Shown: positions 22,841 through 31,972, counted from the first letter of the stretch. The stretch is 54,585 bases of DNA from Firmicutes bacterium UBA5389 (GCA_002409965.1 DHON01000116.1:36411-90995), one strand, 5' to 3'. A program made the numbers and translations. The notes: generated by a model from the sequence alone, not told the origin.

Positions 22841-23824
22841 CTACTCCTCAGGCTGCCGGAGCGATAGACTCAGCGACTCCAGCTTCTGCTTGACTTCCTC
22901 CAGCGATTTGCGGCCGAGGTTCCTGACCTTCATCATGTCTTCCTCGGTCTTGCGGGTCAGTTCATCGACGCTGTTTATGCCCGCTCTCTTGAGGCAGTTG
23001 TAAGAACGCACCGAAAGATCCAGTTCCTCGATGGTCATCTCCATCACGCGCTCGTGTTTGTCCTGAACCGGCTGGGCTTCGGCCTCAGGTGCCTCTTCCT
23101 CCTGCGAAAGGTTGATGAACAGCCGCAGAAGGTCGGTCATCATGCCGGCCGCGCTGCTCACTGCTTCCTTGGGCCGCATGGTGCCGAAAGTCCACACCTC
23201 AAGCACTAGCCTGTCGTAGTCGGTGACACCGCCTACGCGCGCGTTTTCCACCTTGTAGTTGACTCGCTCCACAGGAGTGAATATGGAGTCCATCGGTATC
23301 ACGCCTATGGGCTGGTCAGGTCGCTTGTTCTTCTCTGCCGACACGTAGCCTCGCCCCGGCTCCACAAGCGCCTCAAGCGACAGGACGGCTCCCGTCTCTT
23401 CCTGCTTACCGGTGTCGGGCCTGATGGATTCCATGCTGCCCAGAGTAGCGATGTGCAGCTCCGGATTGAGGATCTCTACATCTGCATCGGCCTCGAAGTC
23501 GTCCGCAGTCACATCTCCCGGGCCCTGGGCGTTCAGCCTGATAATCCGGGGATCACCGCCGTGCAGCTTCACAAGAAGGCCCTTAAGGTTCAGGATGATG
23601 TCGGTAACATCCTCATAGACCCCGGGGATGGTCGAGAACTCGTGCAACACCCCGTCGATCTTGACCGAGGCAACCGCCGCCCCGGGCAACGACGACAGAA
23701 GGATCCTGCGCAATGAGTTGCCCAGGGTTATGCCGTATCCTCTCTCGAGGGGCTCTACGACAAACCTGCCGTATCGGTCGCCATCTTCCTGGCAATCGAT
23801 TCTAGGCCTTGGAGATTCGATCAT
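22841..23824 (-). CDS. rpoA: RNA polymerase alpha subunit
   Basis: A 327-residue assembly platform of RNA polymerase. The N-terminal domain contains EPLERGYGITLGNSLRRILLSSLPGAAV and the dimerisation core. An acidic linker (SQEEEAPEAEAQPVQDKHE) leads to the C-terminal domain with IEELDLSVRSYNCLKRAGINSVDEL, which contacts UP elements and activators. It lies between rpsD and rplQ. Confidence 0.98.
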   Translation of the reverse strand: MIESPRPRIDCQEDGDRYGRFVVEPLERGYGITLGNSLRRILLSSLPGAAVASVKIDGVLHEFSTIPGVYEDVTDIILNLKGLLVKLHGGDPRIIRLNAQGPGDVTADDFEADADVEILNPELHIATLGSMESIRPDTGKQEETGAVLSLEALVEPGRGYVSAEKNKRPDQPIGVIPMDSIFTPVERVNYKVENARVGGVTDYDRLVLEVWTFGTMRPKEAVSSAAGMMTDLLRLFINLSQEEEAPEAEAQPVQDKHERVMEMTIEELDLSVRSYNCLKRAGINSVDELTRKTEEDMMKVRNLGRKSLEEVKQKLESLSLSLRQPEE

Positions 23825-23861
23825 AGCGCGCTCAGCACCCTCCTTCTCATCTGGGGCAGCA

Positions 23862-24485
23862 TTACTTCGAGTACAACTCGACGATCAAGTGCTCCTGGAT
23901 GTCCAGGTCGACCTGGTCTCTTGCGGGAACCGAAAGCACCCTTCCGCTCAGTCGGTCCTCTCCAAGCGACAGCCACGCGGGCATGCTCGGAGCGGCGCCC
24001 TCCGCGATCCCCTTGAACTGGAGAAGATTCCGGCTCCCAGTTCTCACCGAAACCTCGTCGTCTGGGCGCATTTCGTACGAGGGCACAGATACCTTCTTGC
24101 CATTCACCGCGAAGTGACCGTGCCTCACCAGTTGCCTGGCCTGAGCCCTGGAATCGGCCATGCCCAGCCTGTAGACGATGTTGTCGATTCGCATCTCCAA
24201 CACCGCGAGGAGGTTCTCGCCCGTAATCCCGCGCCTGCGCTCTGCTATGTCGAAGTAGCGCGCGAACTGAGCCTCGTGTATGCCGTAGATCCTTCGGAGC
24301 TTCTGTTTCTCTCTGAGCTGGGTTCCGTATTCAGAAGTCTTCTTGCGCCCCTGTCCGTGCTGTCCGGGCGGGTACGCCCTCCGGCCTACAGAGCATTTCT
24401 CACCATAGCACCTATCTCCCTTGAGATAGAGCTTCGTTCCCTCGCGGCGGCAGAGCCGGCACACAGGTCCCGTATATCTCGACAT
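23862..24485 (-). CDS. rpsD: 30S ribosomal protein S4, zinc-binding form
   Basis: A 207-residue primary binder of 16S rRNA. It carries four cysteines near the N-terminus (VCRLCR...RCYGEKC), so it is the zinc-containing C+ type. The S4 RNA-binding domain starts near RIDNIVYRLGMADSRAQARQLVRHG. The ATG at 24485 is chosen because AGGAGG lies 7 nt upstream; the frame is open further upstream, overlapping rpsK. In other bacteria S4 represses the alpha operon. Confidence 0.97.
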   Translation of the reverse strand: MSRYTGPVCRLCRREGTKLYLKGDRCYGEKCSVGRRAYPPGQHGQGRKKTSEYGTQLREKQKLRRIYGIHEAQFARYFDIAERRRGITGENLLAVLEMRIDNIVYRLGMADSRAQARQLVRHGHFAVNGKKVSVPSYEMRPDDEVSVRTGSRNLLQFKGIAEGAAPSMPAWLSLGEDRLSGRVLSVPARDQVDLDIQEHLIVELYSK

Positions 24486-24510
24486 TTCAGCACCTCCTGT
24501 TCGCTCCTGG

Positions 24511-24900
24511 CTATACGCGCCGTCTCTTAGGCGGCCTGCACCCATTGTGAGGAATGGGCGTCACGTCCTTGATCATGCTGACCTCCAGCCCTGCCGCCTG
24601 AAGCGACCTGACTGCAGCCTCGCGCCCTCCTCCCGGCCCCTTGACCAGCACCTCGATGCTGCGCATCCCGTGCTCCATCGCCGCGCGCGCCGCCACATCG
24701 GCAGCCTGCTGCGCCGCGAACGGAGTGCCCTTGCGGGACCCCTTGAAGCCCATAGCGCCCGAAGACGACCAGGATACTACTGCGCCCGTGGGGTCAGTAA
24801 TCGTGATAAGAGTATTGTTGAAGCTGGACTTAATGTGTGCGATCCCAGACTCAATGTTCTTACGCTCCCGCCTTCTGGGCCTTGCCTGTTTCTTGGCCAT
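24511..24900 (-). CDS. rpsK: 30S ribosomal protein S11
   Basis: A 129-residue platform protein. The N-terminus is basic (MAKKQARPRRRERKN), followed by GIAHIKSSFNNTLITITD, GFKGSRKGTPFAAQ and the C-terminal PIPHNGCRPPKRRRV. The start is the internal ATG of MAKKQ, with AAAGGAGG upstream. Confidence 0.98.
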   Translation of the reverse strand: MAKKQARPRRRERKNIESGIAHIKSSFNNTLITITDPTGAVVSWSSSGAMGFKGSRKGTPFAAQQAADVAARAAMEHGMRSIEVLVKGPGGGREAAVRSLQAAGLEVSMIKDVTPIPHNGCRPPKRRRV

Positions 24901-24913
24901 CAGCGATCCTCCT

Positions 24914-25285
24914 TTAGCTCTTCTTGCGGCCGCCAACCATCCTCTTAGGCCCCTTGCGGGTCCGCGCGTTGGTCTTGGTGCGCTGGCCCCTCACGGGCAG
25001 GCCGCGACGGTGCCTGAGGCCCCGGTAGCTCCCGATCTCCATGAGCCTTTTGCCGTTCTGGGCCTCTTCGCGATGGAGGTCGCCTTCCACCTTGTAGCCC
25101 CGATCGATCGACTCGCGCAACTTGGCGACCTCGTCTTCCGTCAGGTCCCTCACTCGCGTATCGGGGCTTATCCCGGTCTCGCTCAGGATCTGCTTGGACG
25201 AAGTCAGGCCGAGTCCATATATATAGGTGAGAGCTATCTCTATTCGCTTGTCCCTCGGAAGGTCTACACCTGCGATTCGCGCCAT
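24914..25285 (-). CDS. rpsM: 30S ribosomal protein S13
   Basis: A 123-residue head protein that forms intersubunit bridges. It starts MARIAGVDLPRDKRIEIALTY, contains GLTSSKQILSETGI and the basic RGLRHRRGLPVRGQRTKTNARTRKG region near the C-terminus that contacts P-site tRNA. Confidence 0.98.
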   Translation of the reverse strand: MARIAGVDLPRDKRIEIALTYIYGLGLTSSKQILSETGISPDTRVRDLTEDEVAKLRESIDRGYKVEGDLHREEAQNGKRLMEIGSYRGLRHRRGLPVRGQRTKTNARTRKGPKRMVGGRKKS

Positions 25286-25300
25286 CCTACGCTACACCTC

Positions 25301-25414
25301 CTAGCCCTGCCGCTGCTTGTGCGTGGGATTTGGGCATATCACGCGCACGCGGCCTTTTCTTTTGACTATCTTGCACTTGTCGCACATCTTCTTAACGGAC
25401 GGTCTTACCTTCAT
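25301..25414 (-). CDS. rpmJ: 50S ribosomal protein L36
   Basis: A 37-residue protein with the start MKVRPSVKKMCDKCK and the end PTHKQRQG. The zinc ligands CxxC, a third Cys and a His (Cys11, Cys14, Cys27, His32) are all present, so it is the zinc-binding form. It lies 15 bp before rpsM in the normal infA-rpmJ-rpsM order. Confidence 0.95.
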   Translation of the reverse strand: MKVRPSVKKMCDKCKIVKRKGRVRVICPNPTHKQRQG

Positions 25415-25425
25415 GTCAAACCCTC

Positions 25426-25644
25426 CTACTTGTATCTCCACACGATCCTGCCACGAGTGAGATCGTAAGGCGACAGCTGAACAGTGACCCGATCGCCAGG
25501 CAGAATCCTGATGAACCTCATCCGCATTTTGCCGGACACATGGGCCAGAACCTTGTGGCCGTTCTCAAGCTCCACTCTGAACATGGCGTTCGGGAGGGGC
25601 TCAACCACGGTGCCCTCGACTTCGACGCAATCTTCCTTGGCCAT
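25426..25644 (-). CDS. infA: Translation initiation factor IF-1
   Basis: A 72-residue OB-fold factor that occupies the A site during initiation. It has MAKEDCVEVEGTVVEPLPNAMF, then GHKVLAHVSGKMRM and PGDRVTVQLSPYDLTRGRI. Its ATG overlaps the stop of the preceding KOW gene by one base (TAATG), so translation is probably coupled. Confidence 0.98.
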   Translation of the reverse strand: MAKEDCVEVEGTVVEPLPNAMFRVELENGHKVLAHVSGKMRMRFIRILPGDRVTVQLSPYDLTRGRIVWRYK

Positions 25645-25943
25645 TACTGAGCATGCTCCTCCTTTCTCTCGTGGGGTCTGTAAGCTCTTAACGCCGTAAC
25701 AAGCTGAGTATCGGAGAGGGGGAGACCCGATGCGAGCCTCGACTTGGCGCCCTCGTCCACCTGCTCCAGAACGATCAGATGAGCCCTGTTCTTTCGCTTC
25801 GGACTAGACATCCTATGCGTGACGCCGTCAGCGATGTAAGCGTATCGGCTCTCCGAGAGGCCAACGACCACGTAGAGCCTTCCCTTGTCCCTTCCCATTT
25901 TCGACACTACTAACTGTCCAAGTGATGGACCATCGGAAGACAC
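25644..25943 (-). CDS. KOW-domain RNA-binding protein, L14e/YbzG-like
   Basis: A 99-residue protein with a KOW-type start (GQLVVSKMGRDKGRLYVVVG) and a basic middle (THRMSSPKRKNRAH). This is the small KOW or ribosomal-L14e-like gene found between map and infA in Firmicutes; its ribosomal or RNA role is inferred. The GTG start is preceded by a purine-rich region (GAGGAAGGTGCGGAGG) with the last GGAGG too close, so the exact start is uncertain. It overlaps infA by one base. Confidence 0.85.
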   Translation of the reverse strand: MSSDGPSLGQLVVSKMGRDKGRLYVVVGLSESRYAYIADGVTHRMSSPKRKNRAHLIVLEQVDEGAKSRLASGLPLSDTQLVTALRAYRPHERKEEHAQ

Positions 25944-25966
25944 AGCCTCCGCACCTTCCTCGCAAG

Positions 25967-26713
25967 TTACGGGAGAGTCAGAACCTCGGGACCATCCTCA
26001 GTCACGGCCACCGTATGCTCAAAGTGGGCCGACAGAAGTCCATCCAATGTGCACGCGGTCCAGCCATCGCCGAGTATCCGGACCTCGTGCCCGCCCGCAT
26101 TAACCATTGGTTCGATGGCAAGTACCATCCCTGCCCTAAGCCTGATCCCCTCGCCCGGGCGCCCGAAATTCGGGATCTGCGGTTCCTCGTGCATCTTGCG
26201 CCCGATTCCGTGCCCTACAAAGTCTCTCACCACGGAAAACCCATTGGCCTCCACAAACGCCTGAACCGCGCTGCCGATATCTCCAAGACGGCGCCCCGGC
26301 CGCGCATTCGCTATCCCGGCATCCAAAGACTCGCTGGTGACCTGCATGAGCCGCTCGGCCTCAGGAGCCACCGCGCCCACGCCCAAAGTGACGGCGGCAT
26401 CGCCGTGGTACCCATCGACTATCGCGCCCACATCCACGCTGACTATGTCGCCTTCGACCAGAATCCGACCGCCCGGAATTCCGTGGATGATCTCGTCGTT
26501 TACCGAAGCGCAGATCGAAGCGGGAAACCCGCGATATCCCTTGAAGGACGGGACGCCGCTTCCCTCGCGTATTGTGTTCTCAGCGAGCCTATCGAGCCAC
26601 CCAGTGCTGACGCCAGGCCGCACGCTTTCGCGGAGCACTTCCAGGACCCGCCCCACCAACGCGCCCGCGCGCCGCATCCGAGCTATCTCGTCCGGAGTCT
26701 TTAGAATGATCAT
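25967..26713 (-). CDS. map: Methionine aminopeptidase, type I
   Basis: It removes the N-terminal Met from nascent proteins. A 248-residue single-domain pita-bread enzyme with SICASVNDEIIHGIPG, then VDVGAIVDGYHGDAA, FVGHGIGRKMHEEP and the last ligand segment LAIEPMVNAG, so all five metal ligands are in place. It starts within the last codons of adk (4-bp overlap), in the standard secY-adk-map order. Confidence 0.97.
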   Translation of the reverse strand: MIILKTPDEIARMRRAGALVGRVLEVLRESVRPGVSTGWLDRLAENTIREGSGVPSFKGYRGFPASICASVNDEIIHGIPGGRILVEGDIVSVDVGAIVDGYHGDAAVTLGVGAVAPEAERLMQVTSESLDAGIANARPGRRLGDIGSAVQAFVEANGFSVVRDFVGHGIGRKMHEEPQIPNFGRPGEGIRLRAGMVLAIEPMVNAGGHEVRILGDGWTACTLDGLLSAHFEHTVAVTEDGPEVLTLP

Positions 26714-27360
26714 CTACTATTACACCTTCTAAGCGCATCCGAAATGCGCTTGTGAACGGATTCAGGGCCGCCCGTCCCATCCACCGACACCAACAACCCC
26801 AGCCCGGCGTAGAAGTCTTTCAGAGGCTCCGTCTGCTCACGGTAGGTTTCGAGCCTCTTCATGACTGTGTCGGCGCGGTCGTCATCCCTCTGGACCAACT
26901 CTCCGCCGCAACTGCACGCATCGCTGGGAGGCGGATTGAACTCCACATGCCACGCCCGCCCGCATTGGGGACACACGCGGCGCCCCACAGCCCGTCTCAC
27001 CAGTTCACCATCGGGTACGTCGATTGTGATCACACCGTCCAGTTTCAGGCCGCCGCTCGCCAGAACTTCCTGCAGCTCGCGCGCCTGCGGGACCGTCCGC
27101 GGAAAACCGTCCAGAACGAACCCGCATGCCGCATCGCGCTCCGACAGCCTCTCGCGCACGATGCCCAGGGTCACATCGTCAGGGACAAGCCGGCCGGCGT
27201 CCATGTACCGGCGAGCTTCCATCCCAAGCTCCGTCCCGGAGGCCACAGCCGCTCTGAACATGTCGCCTGTGGAGATGTGCGGGACGCTGTATTCCCGCGA
27301 GAGCTCCACAGCCTGCGTGCCCTTGCCCGCGCCGGGCGGCCCCATCAGAACCAACCGCAT
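26710..27360 (-). CDS. adk: Adenylate kinase with zinc-type lid
   Basis: It converts AMP and ATP to two ADP. A 216-residue enzyme with the P-loop GPPGAGKG, then STGDMFRAA, VLDGFPRTVPQA and a lid with CPQCGRAW and CSCGGEL, so the lid has four cysteines and binds zinc as in most Firmicutes. Located between secY and map. Confidence 0.97.
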   Translation of the reverse strand: MRLVLMGPPGAGKGTQAVELSREYSVPHISTGDMFRAAVASGTELGMEARRYMDAGRLVPDDVTLGIVRERLSERDAACGFVLDGFPRTVPQARELQEVLASGGLKLDGVITIDVPDGELVRRAVGRRVCPQCGRAWHVEFNPPPSDACSCGGELVQRDDDRADTVMKRLETYREQTEPLKDFYAGLGLLVSVDGTGGPESVHKRISDALRRCNSR

Positions 27361-27386
27361 CTTGCGTGCACTCCTACTTCATACTT

Positions 27387-28649
27387 CTACTTCAGGAAGC
27401 CCTCATACTGCCTCATGATCAGCTGCGCCTCGATCTGCTTCATCGTGTCGAGAGCCACGCCCACCACGATGATCAACCCGGTGCCGCCGAACGAGATGCT
27501 GCCCGAAGTGAGCTTGCCTGTGATATTCGGCAACAGAGCAATAGCCGCGAGGAAGATAGCTCCCACAAAGGTGAGCCTGGTAAGCACGCGGTCGAGATAC
27601 TCGGCCGTCGACCTGCCCGGCCTGAACCCGGGGATGAACCCTCCGTACTTCTTCATGTTGTCGGCCACTTCCACCGGGTTGAACGTGATGCCGGTGTAGA
27701 AGTAGGTGAAGAGGATCACCAAAACGACGTACACGATATTATACACCCACGCATTGTAGATAAACCTGTTCACGCTGGCGGAAATCGCCGGAACAAACTG
27801 GCCTATCGTCTGCGGAAACGCGAGAACCGAGGACGCGAAGATCACCGGAATCACGCCCGCCTGGTTGAGCCGTATCGGCATGTGCGTGCTCTGCCCGCCG
27901 TACACTCGCCGGCCCACGACCCTCTTGGGATACTGGACCGGTATCTTGCGCTGCGCTTCGGTGGTGGCGATGACTGCCATTATCAGGGCCAGACCCATCA
28001 CGCCATAGATCGCAGTCATCGCGATGCTCCCGGCGCCCTGCTTCAGCATCCCGACCACGCCCGTCAGCTGAGCTGGAAAGCGGGACAGGATGCCGGCGAA
28101 GATGATCAAGGAGATGCCGTTGCCGATTCCCTTCTCCGAGATCTTGTCGCCAAGCCACATGGTGAACGCAGCCCCGGCCGTCATGCTGAGCACGATGAGC
28201 AGCTTCCAAACGACTCCGGGCCTCACAGCCGTGCCGAACATCGCGGCGTAACTGTAGCCCTGGACAATGGCGAGTACGACAGCTCCATACCGGGTATACT
28301 GCGACATCTTCTTGCGGCCCTCCGGCCCTTCCTTCTTCAGTTCCTCGAGGGCCGGGATGACCACCGCGAGGAGCTCGATGATGATCGACGCGGTGATGTA
28401 CGGTCCTACATTGAGCGCGAACACGGTCGCTCTGGATAATCCGCCTCCTGAGAACATGTCGAGGAGACTCAAGAGGCCTACTCCAGTCTCGCCGGCTAGC
28501 CTCTGGAACTCCGCCACGAAACTCGCCGTGTTCACTCCGGGGACAGGTATGAATGACCCGAGCCTGTAGATGAACAGCAAGAAAGCTGTGTACAAGATCT
28601 TCTTTCGAAGATCCGGCACCCTCCAAGCGTTGACCAGCGCTCCCAGCAC
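27387..28649 (-). CDS. secY: Protein translocase subunit SecY
   Basis: A 420-residue channel of the Sec translocon with ten predicted membrane helices. The family start (NAWRVPDLRKKILYTAFLLF), the plug region, and the cytoplasmic loop RKIPVQYPKRVVGRRVYGG are seen. The GTG start is chosen because it comes directly after the rplO stop, with GGAGG 8 nt upstream inside the end of rplO. Its partner secE is encoded at 53691-53930. Confidence 0.97.
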   Translation of the reverse strand: MLGALVNAWRVPDLRKKILYTAFLLFIYRLGSFIPVPGVNTASFVAEFQRLAGETGVGLLSLLDMFSGGGLSRATVFALNVGPYITASIIIELLAVVIPALEELKKEGPEGRKKMSQYTRYGAVVLAIVQGYSYAAMFGTAVRPGVVWKLLIVLSMTAGAAFTMWLGDKISEKGIGNGISLIIFAGILSRFPAQLTGVVGMLKQGAGSIAMTAIYGVMGLALIMAVIATTEAQRKIPVQYPKRVVGRRVYGGQSTHMPIRLNQAGVIPVIFASSVLAFPQTIGQFVPAISASVNRFIYNAWVYNIVYVVLVILFTYFYTGITFNPVEVADNMKKYGGFIPGFRPGRSTAEYLDRVLTRLTFVGAIFLAAIALLPNITGKLTSGSISFGGTGLIIVVGVALDTMKQIEAQLIMRQYEGFLK

Positions 28650-29093
28650 CTATATCACCTCCGCGGAGCCTCCCGCTGCCTTAATCTTTGAGACGGCGCC
28701 ATCGCTGAACTTGTGGGCGCGGACGGTCAGGGCCTTAGTTATCTCGCCATCCCCGAGGACCTTCACGCGCACGTCATACCCTCTGATGAGGCCCTTCTCC
28801 TTGAGCTCCTCGCCTGCAACCTCATCGCCAGATTCGAACACGCGCTCAAGGTCGCCCACGTTCACAACAGCGTACTCCACCTTGAACTTGTTATTGAAAC
28901 CCCGCTTCGGCAGGCGTCTGTAGATGGGGGTCTGCCCGCCCTCGAACCCGGGGCCTTTGCCTCCTCCGGACCGTGCGAGCTGGCCCTTGCTTCCGCGGCA
29001 TGCAGTCTTCCCGTGACCTGAGCCCGTGCCGCGGCCCACTCTCTTGACGTTCTTCTTGGCGCCGAACGGGGGGCGCAAATCCTGTAACCTCAT
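28650..29093 (-). CDS. rplO: 50S ribosomal protein L15
   Basis: A 147-residue protein with the long basic N-terminal extension GAKKNVKRVGRGTGSGHGKT and GFEGGQTPIYRRLPKRGF, which are diagnostic. Its last bases hold the ribosome site of secY, so the two are coupled. Confidence 0.98.
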   Translation of the reverse strand: MRLQDLRPPFGAKKNVKRVGRGTGSGHGKTACRGSKGQLARSGGGKGPGFEGGQTPIYRRLPKRGFNNKFKVEYAVVNVGDLERVFESGDEVAGEELKEKGLIRGYDVRVKVLGDGEITKALTVRAHKFSDGAVSKIKAAGGSAEVI

Positions 29094-29110
29094 CGGTGCA
29101 CCCCTCCCTC

Positions 29111-29296
29111 TCAGTCGATCTCCCGGACCACTACGAGGTGGCGCACCTTATGCACCATACCCCGTATGACCGGGTTGTCATCATGCTCGACCGTCTGGCC
29201 TAGCTTGCGGAGGCCCAGGGACCGAACTGTCGCCCGCTGGTCTTCCGGTTCGCCGATGGCGCTTTTCCTCCATGTGATGACAAGTCTTCTAGCCAT
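29111..29296 (-). CDS. rpmD: 50S ribosomal protein L30
   Basis: A 61-residue protein with VITWRKSAIGEPEDQRATVRSLGLRKLG and VIRGMVHKVRHLV, matching the short bacterial L30. It lies between rpsE and rplO as in the spc operon. Confidence 0.96.
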   Translation of the reverse strand: MARRLVITWRKSAIGEPEDQRATVRSLGLRKLGQTVEHDDNPVIRGMVHKVRHLVVVREID

Positions 29297-29307
29297 CCGA
29301 ACCCCTC

Positions 29308-29808
29308 CTACTTCGCAAGCTCCTCAACTGACTTGCCGCGTATCTGAGCCACCTGCTCCGCAGTGCGCATGGACCTAAGCCCCTCCATGGTCGCGTTGAC
29401 CACGTTCAGAGGGTTATCAGACCCGAGAGATTTGGTCAGGATATCCCGATACCCCGCAAGTTCCAACACGGCCCTGACAGGCCCGCCAGCTATAACTCCA
29501 GTTCCAGGGCCAGCGGGCTTAAGCATAACACATCCGGCGCCGAATGTCGCGGTCACCTCATGCGGAACGGTAGTGCCCACCATGGGCACATCCATCATGT
29601 TCTTCTTGGCATCGTCAACGGCCTTCTTGATCGCCTCCGACACCTCGTAAGCCTTTCCAAGCCCCGCTCCCACACGGCCCTTTTCGTCGCCCACGACTAC
29701 CAGCGCGCGGAAGCTCCTGGTGCGGCCGCCCTTAGTCGTCTTGGCCACGGGGTTGATGCTTACCACTTTTTCCTTGAGGTCAGTGCCCTCAAGACTCATT
29801 CTTGCCAT
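29308..29808 (-). CDS. rpsE: 30S ribosomal protein S5
   Basis: A 166-residue protein of the decoding-fidelity region. It has LKEKVVSINPVAKTTKGGRT, VGDEKGRVGAGLGKA and the end segment LRSMRTAEQVAQIRGKSVEEL. Full length with a standard double-domain arrangement. Confidence 0.98.
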   Translation of the reverse strand: MARMSLEGTDLKEKVVSINPVAKTTKGGRTRSFRALVVVGDEKGRVGAGLGKAYEVSEAIKKAVDDAKKNMMDVPMVGTTVPHEVTATFGAGCVMLKPAGPGTGVIAGGPVRAVLELAGYRDILTKSLGSDNPLNVVNATMEGLRSMRTAEQVAQIRGKSVEELAK

Positions 29809-29825
29809 CTTCTGCCCTCCCCCGT

Positions 29826-30194
29826 CTAGAACTGCAGGCCGGCCTCGCGCGCAGCTTCTGCCAGCGCCGCCACTCTGCCATGGTATATATTTCCGCCACG
29901 GTCGAACACGACCTGGCTTATGCCCTTATCAAGGGCCCTCTGCGCAGCCACTCGACCCGCGTACTTCGCGGCTTCAGTGTTCCCGCCGTATCCCACAGCC
30001 GCCCGGATTTCCGGCTCCACCGTCGATACCGACACGAGAGTTCTTCCCACTGTGTCGTCTACTATCTGCGCGCAGATGTGTGCATGGCTCCTGAACACGC
30101 AGAGCCTCGGCCGCTGGGGCGTTCCCACGACTGCTTTCCGGATGCGCATATGCCGGCGGGCGAGGGCCTGTTTCCTGTCAACCCTGTTGTACAC
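29826..30194 (-). CDS. rplR: 50S ribosomal protein L18
   Basis: A 122-residue 5S rRNA binder with RHMRIRKAVVGTPQRPRLCVFRS at the basic N-terminus, HICAQIVDD and the C-terminal FDRGGNIYHGRVAALAEAAREAGL. Confidence 0.98.
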   Translation of the reverse strand: MYNRVDRKQALARRHMRIRKAVVGTPQRPRLCVFRSHAHICAQIVDDTVGRTLVSVSTVEPEIRAAVGYGGNTEAAKYAGRVAAQRALDKGISQVVFDRGGNIYHGRVAALAEAAREAGLQF

Positions 30195-30232
30195 TTAGCG
30201 TCGCTCCTTTCATCGAGCCCAGAGCGGAGTTA

Positions 30233-30778
30233 CTAGCTGCCCGCCTTGCCGGTCTTGCCGGCCTTGAGCGCCACATGTTCGCCCGCGTATCTTATGCCCT
30301 TGCCGTGATAGACCTCGGGTTCCCTGACCGCGCGGATGTTCGCCGCAGTCTGCCCCACGAGTTCCTTGTCGATGCCGCGCACAGTGATCTTGTTAGGCGC
30401 CGGCACCTCGATGTTAATGCCCTCCGCCGGCACGATCTGGACCGTATGAGAGTAACCCACCTGCAGGATCAAGTTCTCGCCCTGCTTGGACGCTCTGTAC
30501 CCGGTACCCACAATCTCCAGCGACTTCTCAAAACCGGAAGTCACGCCGTCTACCATGTTGGCGATCAGCGTCCGAGATAGTCCGTGCATAGATCGGGCAA
30601 TCCTGTCGTCCGACGCACGGCTGACATGAACTGCGCCCTCGGCCACTTCAACCATGACGTTCGCGGGGAGTTCGCGAGCGATGGTTCCCTTCGGGCCCTT
30701 CACCGTAACGCAACGCCCGTCCAGATGCACTTCCACACCTTGGGGCACTACCACCGGCATCTTGCCGATTCTCGACAT
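30233..30778 (-). CDS. rplF: 50S ribosomal protein L6
   Basis: A 181-residue protein near the factor-binding site. It starts MSRIGKMPVVVPQGVEV, has VKGPKGTIARELP and PEVYHGKGIRYAGEHVALKAGK at the C-terminus. The ATG at 30778 is preferred to an in-frame start at 30796, which would extend into the rpsH stop region. Confidence 0.97.
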   Translation of the reverse strand: MSRIGKMPVVVPQGVEVHLDGRCVTVKGPKGTIARELPANVMVEVAEGAVHVSRASDDRIARSMHGLSRTLIANMVDGVTSGFEKSLEIVGTGYRASKQGENLILQVGYSHTVQIVPAEGINIEVPAPNKITVRGIDKELVGQTAANIRAVREPEVYHGKGIRYAGEHVALKAGKTGKAGS

Positions 30779-30789
30779 AGCTACACCAC

Positions 30790-31188
30790 CTACCACATGT
30801 AGCAGATGACCTCGCCGCCAAGACCGGCTTCCCTCGCCTGGCGGTCAGTCATCAGCCCTTGCGATGTGGAGATAACGGCCACTCCCAAGCCGTTCAACAC
30901 CTTCGGAATCTCGTCCCTCTTCACATACACTCTGAGGCCCGGTTTGCTGATGCGCTTCAGACCGCGAATGACCTTCTGCTTGTTGGGACCGTACTTCATC
31001 GCGATCTTGATCACGTTCTGCTTCGCGCCCCGAGCGACCTCAAAGTCGCGGATATAGCCCTCGCTCTTCATGATACGGGCCAGCTCTTCCTTTATCCGAG
31101 ACGCCGGTATCTCGACGACCTCATGATTCACGGTGTTCGCGTTGCGTATCCGCGTAAGCATATCCGCGATCGGGTCAGTCAACACCAT
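30790..31188 (-). CDS. rpsH: 30S ribosomal protein S8
   Basis: A 132-residue central-domain assembly protein with TDPIADMLTRIRNAN at the start and VISTSQGLMTDRQAREAGLGGEVICYMW at the end, both typical. In other bacteria S8 is the regulator of the spc operon. Confidence 0.98.
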   Translation of the reverse strand: MVLTDPIADMLTRIRNANTVNHEVVEIPASRIKEELARIMKSEGYIRDFEVARGAKQNVIKIAMKYGPNKQKVIRGLKRISKPGLRVYVKRDEIPKVLNGLGVAVISTSQGLMTDRQAREAGLGGEVICYMW

Positions 31189-31222
31189 CGTCCTCTACCT
31201 CCTCTCGTGGCGTACCCTGCCG

Positions 31223-31408
31223 TCACCAACTCGCCTTGGTCACGCCGGGGATCTCTCCCCTTGAGGCGAGGGCTCGGAAGCAGATCCTGCACATCTTGAA
31301 CTTGCGCATGTATGCCCGCGGTCTTCCACATATGGAGCACCGGTTATACTCTCTGACCCTGTACTTGGGCCCCTTCTGCCATGATTCCACAAGCCCCTTA
31401 CGCGCCAT
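31223..31408 (-). CDS. rpsN: 30S ribosomal protein S14, type Z
   Basis: A 61-residue short S14 with two CxxC pairs (RCSICGRPRAY and MCRICFR), hence the zinc-binding type. It has the expected end LASRGEIPGVTKASW. The short zinc form in the spc cluster is common in Firmicutes and Actinobacteria. Confidence 0.97.
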   Translation of the reverse strand: MARKGLVESWQKGPKYRVREYNRCSICGRPRAYMRKFKMCRICFRALASRGEIPGVTKASW

Positions 31409-31420
31409 TTCTCCCCCTCC

Positions 31421-31972
31421 TTACTCAGTTCTCACGGGGAGACCCATGAGCCTAAGGAGCTCAAGGCCTTCCTCGTCGGTCCGGGCGGACGTGACTATGG
31501 TGATGTCCATGCCACGAACCTTGTCAATCTTGTCGTACTCGATCTCCGGGAACACCAACTGCTCCTTGAGGCCGAGCGTGTAGTTGCCCCGCCCATCGAA
31601 CGAATCGCCCGACACTCCTCGAAAGTCGCGGATCCTAGGAAGAGCCGCGTTGAACAGCTTATCCAGGAAGTAATACATCCTTGCCCCGCGAAGAGTCACC
31701 TTGCAGCCGATGGGAACGCCCGCGCGCAGCTTGAAGGCTGCGATAGACTTCTTGGCGCGCGTGATGATCGGCTTCTGCCCGGAAATCAAAGCCATATCGC
31801 CCGCCGCGGAATCGAGCGTCTTGGGGTCCTGAACGGCATCGGACACGCCCATGCTCACGACGACTTTGTGAACCTTAGGGACCTCATTGATGTTCTTGTA
31901 TCCGAACTTCTGCTCGAGCGCAGGCACGACCTCATTTTGGTACTTCTCCTTGAGCCGCGGAGTCTTATCCAT
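31421..31972 (-). CDS. rplE: 50S ribosomal protein L5
   Basis: A 183-residue 5S rRNA-binding protein with NEVPKVHKVVVSMGVSDA, ISGQKPIITRAKKSIAAFKLR and the C-terminal FPEIEYDKIDKVRGMDITIVT. Standard length. Confidence 0.98.
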   Translation of the reverse strand: MDKTPRLKEKYQNEVVPALEQKFGYKNINEVPKVHKVVVSMGVSDAVQDPKTLDSAAGDMALISGQKPIITRAKKSIAAFKLRAGVPIGCKVTLRGARMYYFLDKLFNAALPRIRDFRGVSGDSFDGRGNYTLGLKEQLVFPEIEYDKIDKVRGMDITIVTSARTDEEGLELLRLMGLPVRTE